The notes under the pieces were generated by a model. That model ran no database searches. It had not been told where the DNA came from and saw only the letters and a program-made list of their open reading frames with translations. The translations under genes were made by a program, and so were the position numbers. 12,268 nucleotides of DNA from Gp6-AA40 sp050742535 (GTDB taxonomy: Bacteria; Acidobacteriota; Vicinamibacteria; Vicinamibacterales; UBA2999), in contig JBOGIQ010000171.1 of NCBI GenBank assembly GCA_050742535.1, positions 1 through 12,268 on the forward strand. The letters run 5' to 3'. Each line of letters begins with the position of its first letter. The first letter of the stretch is position 1. Shown here one piece after another: positions 1 to 7,120 of the stretch.

Positions 1-1
1 C

Positions 2-103
2 GGCTGGGTGCGCGAACTCTTGGGACTGCTCTACGTTATTCACAATCGACGGCTACTCACGATGCTCGACAGCTTCCGCAGAAACACACCGCTCCGAAGG
101 TGA
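2..103 (+). CDS. Possible C-terminal end of a gene cut by the left edge
   Basis: A reading frame is open from the window edge for 33 codons and stops at a TGA at 101-103. Its translation (GWVRELLGLLYVIHNRR, then LLTMLDSFRRNTPLRR) has a plausible mix of hydrophobic and basic residues, like the tail of a real protein. No domain is recognisable and the length is too short to exclude chance. The next gene to the right is on the opposite strand, so the two would converge. Confidence 0.3.
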   Translation, partial: GWVRELLGLLYVIHNRRLLTMLDSFRRNTPLRR

Positions 104-176
104 CAAAGTAGTGCTAGGCTTCGCAACTATGCCTGCGGCGAGGGCAGGGAACCGGCTCGTCACGATGCAACGCGGA

Positions 177-692
177 TCAGGGAACCCGGTCGTCGACAAC
201 CTTGATGCCAGCCTTGCGTGCCGAGTCCTTCCACGCGTTGAAGAGGTTTCGAGCGACCCGCCGCATGGCCGTGCGAATTACCTCGCGTTCCTCCGCTCGG
301 CTGTGGATGTCGAACTTCGTCTGCCACTTGACATTCAAAGAAGAGGACGTCAGCTCGCTCACGAACGTGTATGCGGGTGGATCGCGTTGGGGCCCGTCGA
401 CGGTTATCCACCAGCTCATGTCAACCTTGATCGTTCCATCGGCGTCGTGCGGCTTGTCAACAATCAAAAAGCCATGGCTGACCAAGGCCTCGGTCGCAGC
501 CGCATGCAGACGCTTCTCAACCTCCAGTTGCGATTCCGTCGCTTCGCGTACCTTCTCGAGATGCACGCGCTTGACGCGGTGAAGGTCGGCTGTGACGCTC
601 GATTGAGCGTGAGAACCCGCAGGCCAAGCCACCACAATGGCGACGACGGCGACGCACACCGGCCGAACAATGGCATCGATGTTAAGCATCAC
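177..692 (-). CDS. Small secreted protein of unknown function
   Basis: This 171-residue protein begins with a signal peptide: a short charged start, a hydrophobic core around residues 10-24 (VCVAVVAIVVAW) and a likely cleavage after SHA at about residue 29. The mature part is mixed alpha/beta and includes a stretch ALVSHGFLIVDKPHDADGTI. That pattern, a helix followed by 'late or hidden residue, then DADGTI', recalls small envelope proteins of the LptE or TolB-N type, but only loosely. The C-terminus is an amphipathic, Arg-rich helix (AMRRVARNLFNAWKDSARK). The start is uncertain: a GTG at 692 is directly followed by an ATG at 689, and no strong ribosome-binding site precedes either. Function is unknown. 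A role in the periplasm or outer membrane is inference from the signal peptide only. Confidence 0.75.
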   Translation of the reverse strand: MMLNIDAIVRPVCVAVVAIVVAWPAGSHAQSSVTADLHRVKRVHLEKVREATESQLEVEKRLHAAATEALVSHGFLIVDKPHDADGTIKVDMSWWITVDGPQRDPPAYTFVSELTSSSLNVKWQTKFDIHSRAEEREVIRTAMRRVARNLFNAWKDSARKAGIKVVDDRVP

Positions 693-772
693 GTCCCATC
701 TTACGACTGAGGTGGCCCGCGGCGCGACTAGGCCGCAACGCCTACCGCACCCTGCAGTTTGAACGCGTGGAA

Positions 773-798
773 TGGTGTCATTCCTAGTGGGGACGCCA
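773..798 (+). repeat. Degenerate tRNA-Glu 3'-end-like sequence (att-like remnant)
   Basis: The right 12 bases, GTGGGGACGCCA, are identical to the end of the better preserved copy at 2391-2416. The left half matches it less well (about 19 of 26 positions overall). GGGGACGCCA is the 3' acceptor strand, discriminator and CCA of a typical bacterial tRNA-Glu. No 5' tRNA half lies upstream. It is best read as an eroded integration-site scar in the same orientation as all the other copies in this window. Confidence 0.45.
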
Positions 799-857
799 CC
801 GACTGTTCCCCAGCCCTATTTCCCCGCAGAATGGATCCGTCGTGGAGATACGGTCAA

Positions 858-1448
858 TCAGACTTCCAAAGACTCAGCGCTTTGCGGCGCGTCGAAAAGT
901 GGTGAAGGATTATTTCGAAGACCTTCCCGAGATAAGTGTCTACTTCGGCTACCTTCGGAGAACCTTCCGGTTCGATTCGGCGTGCATTCGACCGCCGAGA
1001 TTGCGTGGGCCCGTGGTCGCGTCCATCTTTTTCTCCGCTTCCGAAACGGCAATGCTGCAACTCTACGCCGTTCCCACGCACGCGTATCTTCCATCGCCGC
1101 TGACGAGTTCGAGTAGAACCGCGCACGTAGCAGGTACGTCATGTTGACCGCAGACTCGAACATGCACCGATTGATCGCCATCAGGACATCGGCGCACGAC
1201 TCCTGATGTGTCACCAGCGTGTCGACGGCCAGCATGTATTTGGCAAGACGCACGAGCAGCCCACAGCAGATCGCGCGTGAACCGTCAGTCAGCTTCGCCG
1301 GAGCGTGGTTCTGTGCGCAGGCCTGAATCGTAAGGGACGCCTCGCGGTACAGCTGAATCGCGACTTGCATCAGCGCATGGTCAGACAGCTTCTCGAGCAC
1401 CTCTCGGTTGACTGGCACGCGCGGCGGCAACAACTCGCTGATCGGCAT
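858..1448 (-). pseudogene. DUF5677-like protein, probably frameshifted after about residue 107
   Basis: The first ~107 residues look like the all-helical N-terminal half of DUF5677 proteins. They include a helix LLVRLAKYMLAVDTLV, then a helix with a polar-Cys-Phe-Glu-Ser pattern (AINRCMFESAVNMTYLL), as in 'RSLLETAVNLKYLL' of the family. After YLLR the open frame becomes Arg- and Ser-rich and loses family character. A neighbouring frame of the same strand instead contains TGPRNLGGRMHAE, which resembles the 'PKNWGG' region of DUF5677, but it is interrupted by stops. A single-base frameshift near 1110-1120 followed by decay explains this best. DUF5677 proteins are uncharacterised and frequent in accessory DNA. 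The ATG at 1446-1448 has no obvious ribosome-binding site. The family call is moderate. The pseudogene call is inference. Confidence 0.55.
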
Positions 1449-1588
1449 GCACGGGATTCTAACTACTCGCTTCTGACCATCTCGATTCGGCGACCTCCCG
1501 AGCTAAAATCGGGGTAGTCCTCTTGTCGGTGAAAGGCGCAACTGCAGGGAACCACCCCGGCCACCCAGTGTCCAAGTCTCTAGTGATC

Positions 1589-1593
1589 GGAGG
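1589..1593 (+). promoter_or_regulatory. Ribosome-binding site GGAGG
   Basis: GGAGG lies four bases before the ATG at 1598. It selects this start over the upstream GTG-type start at 1523 of the same frame, and the choice also places the signal peptide at the very N-terminus. Confidence 0.7.
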
Positions 1594-1597
1594 CTCG

Positions 1598-2308
1598 ATG
1601 CGTTACTTCTGCGTGCTGGTGTTGCTTGCCTGGACCGTCGGCTCGGCCGAAGTGTTCGTCGCCGACCAGCAGAAGTCTGCCGGCGGGCTCAAAGGGACGA
1701 AGCCCCTCGAGCAGCCACTCGCCGATATTCCAAGAGAGTTCGGATTCCTGTTTCTCTCTCCTGAACAGCGCATTCAGGAAGCCGCGAAAAGACCGACCTA
1801 CTGGGAAGATCTCTGGAAGGGTCTTCCGTATGACAGCATTTCACTCGAACGGGGGGGTACGGGCGGCTGCCTCGTTGTCTGCGAAAACAGCACGGTAACC
1901 CTCTATCGGGCAACCGTCTCGGGTATCGTCACGCCGCCGCTGATTGCTCCCGATGGTCGCCAAGTCGCGCCCGGCCAACTGCGTGGACGAGCCGAACTCC
2001 GCACAGTGGCGGCCGACATGAAATTGCAGGCAGCCCGGACCAGCGAATCCGAAGGATCGATGGACCTTTATACGTTTGCGAACCTGTCCTACCTGTTACA
2101 CAAAGCACGGTTTCTCCAGTTGCCGGATGAGTATGACTGCCGCTCTTGGAAGTGTCCGGCAGATCGTCCGTACGTAATGCTGAGCGTAACTGCCGACGGG
2201 AAAACGAAGACGGTCATCGACTATGCCGAGGGAAGACCCGTCGAGCTGTGGGCGATTCAGCAGGCGCTCGACTCGGTATCCAAGAACATCAAATGGACGC
2301 AAAAATGA
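1598..2308 (+). CDS. Secreted DUF6438-like domain protein
   Basis: The 236-residue protein starts at the ATG after GGAGG and has an N-terminal hydrophobic segment (MRYFCVLVLLAWTVGSAEV), which fits a signal peptide. From about residue 75 it resembles DUF6438: a first strand SISLERGGTGGCLVVCENSTV (family pattern 'I.L.R..C.G.CP.Y.V'), then a linker, a helix with LSYLLHKARFLQLPDEYDC, a strand pair YVMLSVTADGKTKTVIDY, and a closing helix AIQQALDSVSKNIKW. Two Cys in the first strand (GGCLVVC) and two later (DCRSWKC) could form disulfides outside the cytoplasm. An insertion between the first strand and the helix is longer than usual. DUF6438 proteins have no known activity. The gene diverges from the DUF5677-like gene with about 150 bp between them. 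Confidence 0.8.
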   Translation: MRYFCVLVLLAWTVGSAEVFVADQQKSAGGLKGTKPLEQPLADIPREFGFLFLSPEQRIQEAAKRPTYWEDLWKGLPYDSISLERGGTGGCLVVCENSTVTLYRATVSGIVTPPLIAPDGRQVAPGQLRGRAELRTVAADMKLQAARTSESEGSMDLYTFANLSYLLHKARFLQLPDEYDCRSWKCPADRPYVMLSVTADGKTKTVIDYAEGRPVELWAIQQALDSVSKNIKWTQK

Positions 2309-2390
2309 AAGGCGTACGCGTCGTCAGGCGGCACATCTCCGGACCTCACCGTCTATTTCGAACCGTAGCTTTTCTTTTAGTACAGCGTTA

Positions 2391-2416
2391 GGGTTCGAAT
2401 CCCGGTGGGGACGCCA
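2391..2416 (+). repeat. tRNA-Glu-like 3' end without a tRNA body (att-like site)
   Basis: The sequence consists of GGGTTCGAATCCC (T arm and loop with the standard TTCGAAT), then GGTGGGGACG and CCA. This is the 3' third of a tRNA: T stem-loop, acceptor strand, discriminator G and encoded CCA. GGGGACGCCA is the end of the standard bacterial tRNA-Glu. The matching 5' acceptor strand (GTCCCC) and the anticodon arm are absent from the ~100 bases upstream, so this is not a working tRNA gene. Such fragments are classic att scars of elements that integrate into tRNA 3' ends. Read on the minus strand it encodes ASPPGFEP, the tail often seen at the C-terminus of serine recombinases that end in a tRNA gene. 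Confidence 0.75.
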
Positions 2417-2458
2417 TCGAATGTATTAGCGGTTCAACGTTCAACAACGTCCGGTGAT

Positions 2459-3265
2459 CTAGTCGGCGGCACGTAGTTTGAGCACGCGCACGACGTTGTC
2501 GCCGATCTCTCGGCCGAGGCGACGACCATCGGAAAGATCATCGTATGGCCGCACCCACACGTGCACACCGTCAGACACGCGAATCAATTCAGCGAGCAGG
2601 CCGGGGCCACGATCGGCTCCGAGGTCACGCGCGTTGACGATGTAGTCGATCCGATAATCGGCAGCCAGTCGCCGTAGGTCGGCGTTCGATCTGCCATACG
2701 CCGCGGTCGTGGTCGGTCCGACCACGCCAACCGAGTCGCCGGCGCTCGTCGACAACTCCGCGACGACCCACTCGGCGATTGACGCCTCGAAGGGCATGAT
2801 GGCGATGCGAACGCGCGGCGTTTCGCGATTCGACTGAGACACCAAAAATGTGCCGACGATCACTGCGACGAGGAGAACGATCGCCACAGGTGTCCATCGC
2901 CGGGCTGCGGCGGGTGGCACCACAGGCACGTGATCGTCGCCAACCCGCGTGACAGCAGGAACCAGACGATAGCCCCGGCGCGGCACGTTCTGCACGTATC
3001 GTGGCGCGACGCCGGAATCACCGAGCGCCACGCGAAGCTGGCGCACGCAGAAGTGCAGGCTGGTGTCGAAATCGACATGCGTGTTGCCCCACAACCGCTC
3101 GCGAATCTCCTCACGCGTGACGATGGCGCCGCTGCGTTCGACGAGCAACTGCAACAGCCGCGCGGGCTGTGGCGGCAGCCGTTCTGCCTCGCCGGCGCCG
3201 GACTTGCGCAGTTCACCGCTTGCGATGTTGAACTCGAACTCCCCGAACCGAAATCGATCCGCCAA
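2459..3265 (-). CDS. Membrane-anchored winged-helix regulator, ToxR/CadC type
   Basis: The 268-residue protein is a one-component transcription regulator. Residues 5-104 form an OmpR/PhoB-type winged helix: an opening strand RFGEFEFNIASGELRKSG, the LPPQPARLLQLLVE helix, REEIRERLWG, the recognition helix region DTSLHFCVRQLRVALGD, and the closing hairpin YVQNVPRRGYRLV. Residues 125-143 (TPVAIVLLVAVIVGTFLVS) are a single membrane segment. The part outside (about 152-268) starts RIAIMPFE and resembles the TolB-N/FlgO-like sensor domain common in acidobacterial regulators. The start is a TTG at 3265 preceded by AAGGGCGG. It is divergent from the ankyrin gene, and the spacer holds three CTCAG half-sites at 11-bp steps, the spacing expected for this DNA-binding fold. 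It probably controls its own gene and the divergent 3461-5651 cluster, which is inference. Confidence 0.85.
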   Translation of the reverse strand: MADRFRFGEFEFNIASGELRKSGAGEAERLPPQPARLLQLLVERSGAIVTREEIRERLWGNTHVDFDTSLHFCVRQLRVALGDSGVAPRYVQNVPRRGYRLVPAVTRVGDDHVPVVPPAAARRWTPVAIVLLVAVIVGTFLVSQSNRETPRVRIAIMPFEASIAEWVVAELSTSAGDSVGVVGPTTTAAYGRSNADLRRLAADYRIDYIVNARDLGADRGPGLLAELIRVSDGVHVWVRPYDDLSDGRRLGREIGDNVVRVLKLRAAD

Positions 3266-3351
3266 TGACCGCCCTTTCTTCGCATTGAGTATGCCTGCCG
3301 ATCGCCTCTTGTGCCACCGCTGTACTGAGCGAGGGCCGAGCCCCTTCGGCG

Positions 3352-3384
3352 TTCTCAGCGGGACCTCAGGGTTTGCTCAGGCTT
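3352..3384 (+). promoter_or_regulatory. Candidate operator: three CTCAG half-sites at 11-bp spacing
   Basis: CTCAG occurs at 3354, 3365 and 3376, exactly 11 bp apart, in the spacer between a winged-helix regulator and the divergent ankyrin gene. PhoB/OmpR-type proteins are known to bind tandem direct half-sites about one helical turn (10-11 bp) apart. The array ends 76 bp before the ankyrin start. Binding by the neighbouring regulator is inference. Confidence 0.5.
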
Positions 3385-3446
3385 CCACGGCTTCGCTCCG
3401 TTGACGTGTGTGCGTCCGGGAGCCATTCTGCCGGTCGCCTATCTTC

Positions 3447-3451
3447 AGGAG
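3447..3451 (+). promoter_or_regulatory. Ribosome-binding site AGGAG
   Basis: AGGAG directly abuts an ATG at 3452 but lies nine bases before the in-frame ATG at 3461. The spacing favours 3461 as the start of the ankyrin protein. Confidence 0.6.
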
Positions 3452-3460
3452 ATGAATCCA

Positions 3461-3982
3461 ATGCTCATACTCAACCGCCGCCGTTTGGTGGTCCGTGTGC
3501 TGAGCGGCGCCCTCGCCACGCTGGCGACTGCACGCCCAGCATCGTCTCAACAGCGGGCCGCCGTCCCACCCCACTCCGGTCCGCTCGCGGACGATCATGT
3601 TCACCGGTTCGTACAGGTGGCGCACAGCGACCTCGACACGACGCGTCACATGCTCGACGCCACACCACGGCTGATCCGTGCGACGTGGGACTGGGGCGAG
3701 GGCGATTTCGAAACAGCACTCGGCGGTGCGGCGCACATGGGACGGCGGGACATCGCGGCCCTGTTGCTGGATCGCGGGGCACCGCTCGATCTGTTTGCAG
3801 CGGCGATGCTCGGCGAGATCGCCATCGTTCGCGCCGCGCTCGAGGCGCGGCCCGGGCTGGCCCGCGTCCCTGGACCGCACGGAATTCCGCTGATCGCCCA
3901 TGCGAAAGCGGGAGGTGCGGCAGCCGTGCCAGTAACGGACTACGTCAGTACCGTGTTGGCGCAACTCGAAAACAGGAAGTAG
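3461..3982 (+). CDS. Exported ankyrin-repeat protein
   Basis: The 173-residue protein starts with NRRRLVVRVLSGALATLATARPASS, an export signal in which the arginine run before the hydrophobic core suggests the Tat route. After cleavage near ASSQQ comes an ankyrin-like array: a helix pair (VHRFVQVAHSDLDTTRHMLDATPRL), then GDFETALGGAAHMGRRDIAALLLDRGAPLDLF and AAAMLGEIAIVRAALEARPGL, ending in GPHGIPLIAHAKAGG. The consensus features 'TAL..AAHMGRRDI..LLLDRGA' are plain. The layout (WDWGEGDFETALGGAAHMGRRDIA) matches a recurring family of small Tat-exported ankyrin proteins in soil bacteria. These proteins mediate binding, but the partner is unknown. The TAG stop lies two bases before the ATG of the VOC gene, so the two are almost certainly cotranscribed and translationally coupled. 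Confidence 0.85.
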   Translation: MLILNRRRLVVRVLSGALATLATARPASSQQRAAVPPHSGPLADDHVHRFVQVAHSDLDTTRHMLDATPRLIRATWDWGEGDFETALGGAAHMGRRDIAALLLDRGAPLDLFAAAMLGEIAIVRAALEARPGLARVPGPHGIPLIAHAKAGGAAAVPVTDYVSTVLAQLENRK

Positions 3983-3984
3983 CG

Positions 3985-4350
3985 ATGCAATTCGACGGAG
4001 CAATGCTGTTCGTGAAGGATCTCGATCGGATGACGGCGTTCTATCGCGACATCCTGCAGCTCCAGCCCGTCGAGGACACACGCTTGGACAATTGGGTGGA
4101 ATTCAAGGGCGACGGTGCGCGATTCTCGCTGCACGCCATTCCGCCGGCACTCGCAGCGGGCATTCACGTCGACTCGCCGCCGCGGCCGCGCGAGCAAGGG
4201 GGCATCAAGCTCACCTTCATCGTGCGCGACGTCCACTCGACCCTCGAGAGAATTACCGCGATGGGCCTGCCGCTTCTCCAGCGCCCGTGGGGCGGCACCG
4301 ACGCGGTCGATCCCGAAGGCAACGTCTTCGCGCTCAGCGCAGGGCGATAA
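3985..4350 (+). CDS. VOC-superfamily protein (glyoxalase/bleomycin-resistance fold)
   Basis: The 121-residue protein has one full vicinal-oxygen-chelate module: strand and helix MLFVKDLDRMTAFYRDILQLQPV, strand WVEFKGDGARFSLHAIP, then LTFIVRDVHSTLERITAMGLPLL and the closing DPEGNVFALS. These are the two beta-alpha-beta-beta-beta units of the fold, and the DPEGN turn is characteristic. Metal ligand candidates in this fold would be His136-type, Glu or Gln residues. An H at about residue 45 (LHAIP) is visible, but the full ligand set is not obvious, so the reaction (lyase, dioxygenase or binding) cannot be assigned. The start at 3985 follows AGGA with a 7-base spacer and two bases after the ankyrin stop. 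No signal peptide is seen, so it acts in the cytoplasm while its neighbours are exported. Confidence 0.85.
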   Translation: MQFDGAMLFVKDLDRMTAFYRDILQLQPVEDTRLDNWVEFKGDGARFSLHAIPPALAAGIHVDSPPRPREQGGIKLTFIVRDVHSTLERITAMGLPLLQRPWGGTDAVDPEGNVFALSAGR

Positions 4351-4440
4351 GAAATGGGTCACCCCCTGCTCCTGAAGCGGCCGATTCCTCAGAAGTAGGC
4401 AGCGCCGGATTCAGCGACCGGCACAAGCGAGGATACGACG

Positions 4441-5651
4441 ATGCATACAAGACGCACGTGTGTGTGGGTCACTCTTCTGGGCGCCGTGCTCCTGGCAGCG
4501 GGTGCCGCCCAGGCGCAGGACGGCCGTGGAGAGCAGAAGCGCGGTAGAGAGATCGTCATCGGCGAAGCGTTGACGATCCGATCCGAGGTGCTCGACGAGG
4601 ATCGTGTGATTCTCGTCGGCAAGCCGGCGGACTACGACCAAGGAAATGAATCCTATCCGGTGCTGTTTCTCCTCGACGGCAACGACCACTTTCATCATGC
4701 GACAGGGCTCGCGAGATCCCTTGCCAACAACGGACTGATGCCGGGTCTGCTGATTGTCGCCGTCGACAACACCGTTCGCATTCGTGATCTGACACCGCCC
4801 GCGCGGGACGCGCAGATAATCCGGGACGCGCCCGCGCACGGCGGAGCGGAACGCTTCCGGTCGTTTCTCGCTCGCGAGCTCATTCCGTGGGTGGACGCGA
4901 ACTTCCGCACGCGGCCCTATCGGATTCTCGCGGGTCACTCGCTCGGAGGCCTCTTTGCAATTGATTCGCTGCTTCAGCAGCCCGATCTCTTCGACGCATC
5001 TATTGCGATCAGTCCCAGCCTTCAGTGGGACAATCGGCGTACCGTCGAACGCGCGGATGCGGTCTTCCAAGGTCGCAAGGAGCTGAACGCCGCGCTGTTC
5101 ATGACCGTCGGCAACGAGGGCGATGCGCTGGCCCGCGGCGTCGGGGCATTCGCGAGCCTTCTCGAGGAACAGGCGCCGCCGGGTCTGGGCATGGCACTTC
5201 GAGCCGCTGCCGCTTGAATCCCACGGGTCCGTGCCGCTCCGCGGCTTGTATCGCGGTCTGGAGGTCGTTTTCGCCGGATGGACCCTGCGAAACCCGCTCG
5301 ACACCTACAATCGCTTCGGGATCGAAGGCATCGAGCACTTTTTCGCAAAGAGCGACAAGACCTACGGCTACGCTCGCGGCGTTCCGCAGCCGGTGGGTGC
5401 CACGCTGGCGCGGGAGCTGCTCGAAAGCGGTCGTCTCGACGAGGTCGCCGATCTACTGGCTCGCTATCGCGAGCGCATGCGTCCGCCTGCCGCCGTTGTG
5501 GAACGGCTCGCGGCCGCCTACCGCGAACGCGGCCGCACCGACCGCGCAATCGATCTCTACCCGGCAGGCGCTGCAGATCAACCCGAAGAGCGAGGTGTCC
5601 CGGAGGGCGCTGACCGAGCTTGGTCATGATTTCTCGGATCTCGTCCGGTAG
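4441..5651 (+). pseudogene. Secreted alpha/beta-hydrolase esterase with C-terminal TPR, two frameshifts
   Basis: The first frame (4441-5217) gives a signal peptide (VWVTLLGAVLLAAGAAQAQ) and an esterase domain of the putative esterase D/IroE-like family: YPVLFLLDGNDHFHHATG, the nucleophile elbow GHSLGG (Ser167), and ISPSLQWDN. One extra A at 5191 shifts the frame and stops it at 5217, just before the catalytic His motif ESHGSVP (His codon 5222-5224). That motif and LYRGLEVVF, NRFGIEGIEHFF continue in the next frame. A second extra base in the C run at 5561 shifts to RQALQINPKSEVSRRALTELG, a TPR-like tail ending at 5651. Removing both bases gives one uninterrupted 402-residue protein. Either the gene is dead or the assembly has two indels. 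The protein would hydrolyse an ester outside the cytoplasm, substrate unknown. It follows the VOC gene by 90 bp on the same strand. Confidence 0.8.
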
Positions 5652-5657
5652 CGGTAC

Positions 5658-5675
5658 GCCGAGGGCGCTCTCGGC
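5658..5675 (+). other. Short hairpin after the esterase stop
   Basis: GCCGAG and CTCGGC form a perfect 6-bp stem around a GGCGCT loop, seven bases after the TAG at 5649-5651. No T run follows, so an intrinsic terminator is not supported. The rest of the spacer to 5840 holds nothing recognisable. Confidence 0.3.
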
Positions 5676-5840
5676 CCGCGGCCATGACCGACGCGGCGGG
5701 AAGAGTCCGCGCCACCTGACCATGCTGAGTCTGACCCGTTCGATTCCTCCCGAGTGCGACTCGCTGCGATGGGCCGATGCCGACAGGGCAGTGAACGAGG
5801 GGCGCAGCCCGCTCACGCCGCACGCCGCGGAGCCGCACCG

Positions 5841-5880
5841 CGCAGCGTATAAAAGCGACCGGGTCCCCGTGGGGACGAAC
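5841..5880 (+). repeat. Dispersed tRNA-tail-like repeat, copy 1
   Basis: The sequence is CGCAGCGTATAAAAGCGACC followed by GGGTCCCCGTGGGGACGAAC. It contains the palindrome GTCCCC-GT-GGGGAC. The first 39 bases are identical to copy 2. It lies 59 bp beyond the stop of the convergent gene 5939-6862. It is the leftmost of five near-identical copies. Confidence 0.9.
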
Positions 5881-5938
5881 CTTTAGGTCCGTTCTCCGAA
5901 CTGCTATCGCGTTCTCGATGGTCGGATATCGCGCCGGA

Positions 5939-6862
5939 CTAGCGAGAAAGAGTCGCAGGCGCTACCGAGGTGACGGTTAGTCGCAGTGGCGACAGTTCCG
6001 CGAACGGACCGTTGCGCTCGCCCACCAGTACCTGCACGGTCGTCGAGAGCCTTACCTCATACTCGCCAGCCGGAATGCGTTGAGAGTCCCCGAGTCCGGC
6101 GAGAATCTCGGTCCACGGCAGTTCCAGGCGGTAAGTACTTCCTGGCGCTAGGACGACCGTCGGGACTCTGTCCGCGAGAGCCCATGAGAAGCGAGTTTCA
6201 GCGATAGGTGACCGCTCCAGAGCGGCAGCCTTCAGAAGCGACATCTGAGGAACGAAGAACGAGCCCGCCCACCGCTCACCCGATGTCTTGTTCAGCATGA
6301 CCGCGACGTTTTCGAACATCACGCCGCGATGGGGAAATCGGATCGTCTGGTTCGAGCGGTTGTGAATCGTCAGGACGGCCGACGCCTCAGGTGAGTGGAG
6401 TAGCAGAGGGGATGGGGACCCGAAGTCGCCATTGATCTCCCGGAGGATGGGAAGATCCTCGACCGTAAAGGACTGGGGCTCCGTTTGCTGTCCGGCGAAT
6501 TCGAATACGACGACGTAACGACCCAGCTGAATCGACTCGGGTCTCAGCGTGTGGCCTCCGCGCCAGCTGCGATCCAGCATGCCGTCGACAGGCCAACCCA
6601 CGACGTCGACGTGCCGTGTGCCGTCAGGATGGGTCACGATCAACCGACATGTGGTCCACAACGCCTGTGGAATCCGATAGTCATCCGGCGCCGTCACGCC
6701 GACCCAGAAGAACACCTGCTCTTTCGATGTGAATCGGGTCTTCTCCAGCTCGATGATCGGGCGTGCCGGTGTCTGCTGATTCTGTGCGTGTGAAGCCGCG
6801 CTGGTGACCGATGCGCAGATCACGAAGGCCGCTGCGATTCGCCAACGCCGAGTGACGACCAT
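5939..6862 (-). CDS. Secreted beta-rich protein of unknown function
   Basis: The 307-residue protein has a clear signal peptide (WRIAAAFVICASVTSAASHA, cut near AHA|QNQQ). The mature chain is rich in strands and aromatic residues. The first part (IIELEKTRFTSKEQVFFWVGV, then VVFEFAGQQTEPQSFTVED) has the rhythm of an immunoglobulin-like or fibronectin-like sandwich. The second (AVLTIHNRSNQTIRFP, LAPGSTYRLELPW, IPAGEYEVRLSTTVQ) resembles another sandwich of the kind found in envelope proteins and protease-inhibitor-like folds. No catalytic motif is visible. It is the only gene between repeat copies 1 and 2: its stop lies 58 bp from copy 1 and its start 76 bp from copy 2. No convincing ribosome-binding site precedes the ATG. 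I do not recognise the family. Confidence 0.8.
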   Translation of the reverse strand: MVVTRRWRIAAAFVICASVTSAASHAQNQQTPARPIIELEKTRFTSKEQVFFWVGVTAPDDYRIPQALWTTCRLIVTHPDGTRHVDVVGWPVDGMLDRSWRGGHTLRPESIQLGRYVVVFEFAGQQTEPQSFTVEDLPILREINGDFGSPSPLLLHSPEASAVLTIHNRSNQTIRFPHRGVMFENVAVMLNKTSGERWAGSFFVPQMSLLKAAALERSPIAETRFSWALADRVPTVVLAPGSTYRLELPWTEILAGLGDSQRIPAGEYEVRLSTTVQVLVGERNGPFAELSPLRLTVTSVAPATLSR

Positions 6863-6944
6863 GTCAAAGGCCAGTCTATCTCTGGAGGAGGGTGCGGCCT
6901 CCAGCGCAGTGAACTCGGGTCATGCCGCCAGCCGCGCCGCCCCT

Positions 6945-6985
6945 CGCAGCGTATAAAAGCGACCGGGTCCCCGTGGGGACGAATC
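6945..6985 (+). repeat. Dispersed tRNA-tail-like repeat, copy 2
   Basis: Identical to copy 1 through its first 39 bases, then ending GAATC. It lies in the spacer between two divergently transcribed genes (5939-6862 and 7121-8065), so it could not be a shared terminator. Confidence 0.9.
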
Positions 6986-7120
6986 CTCGTTCAATTGGGG
7001 AATTCCGGAGACCAACCGTACGCCGTGATGTACGCCATCCAAAAGCCTGCAACTCCCGTCTAACCGGCAGCACTCACCTGACGAAGAGGCAGTTGAGAAG
7101 GCTGTTGGTGCACAAAGACG

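Noticed and set aside
2310..2416. A complete tRNA-Glu gene
   Set aside because: Only the T arm, acceptor 3' strand and CCA are present. No GTCCCC acceptor strand, D arm or anticodon arm can be placed in the ~100 bases upstream.
5022..5816. A 264-codon minus-strand frame opposite the esterase
   Set aside because: The plus strand carries clear esterase and TPR motifs once two bases are removed. The minus translation is Arg/Ser-rich without a domain.
5841..5880. Small proteins carrying FVPTGTRSLLYAA or KSDRVPVGTN peptides
   Set aside because: These are translations of the repeat itself and recur wherever the repeat occurs. There is no sign that they are made.
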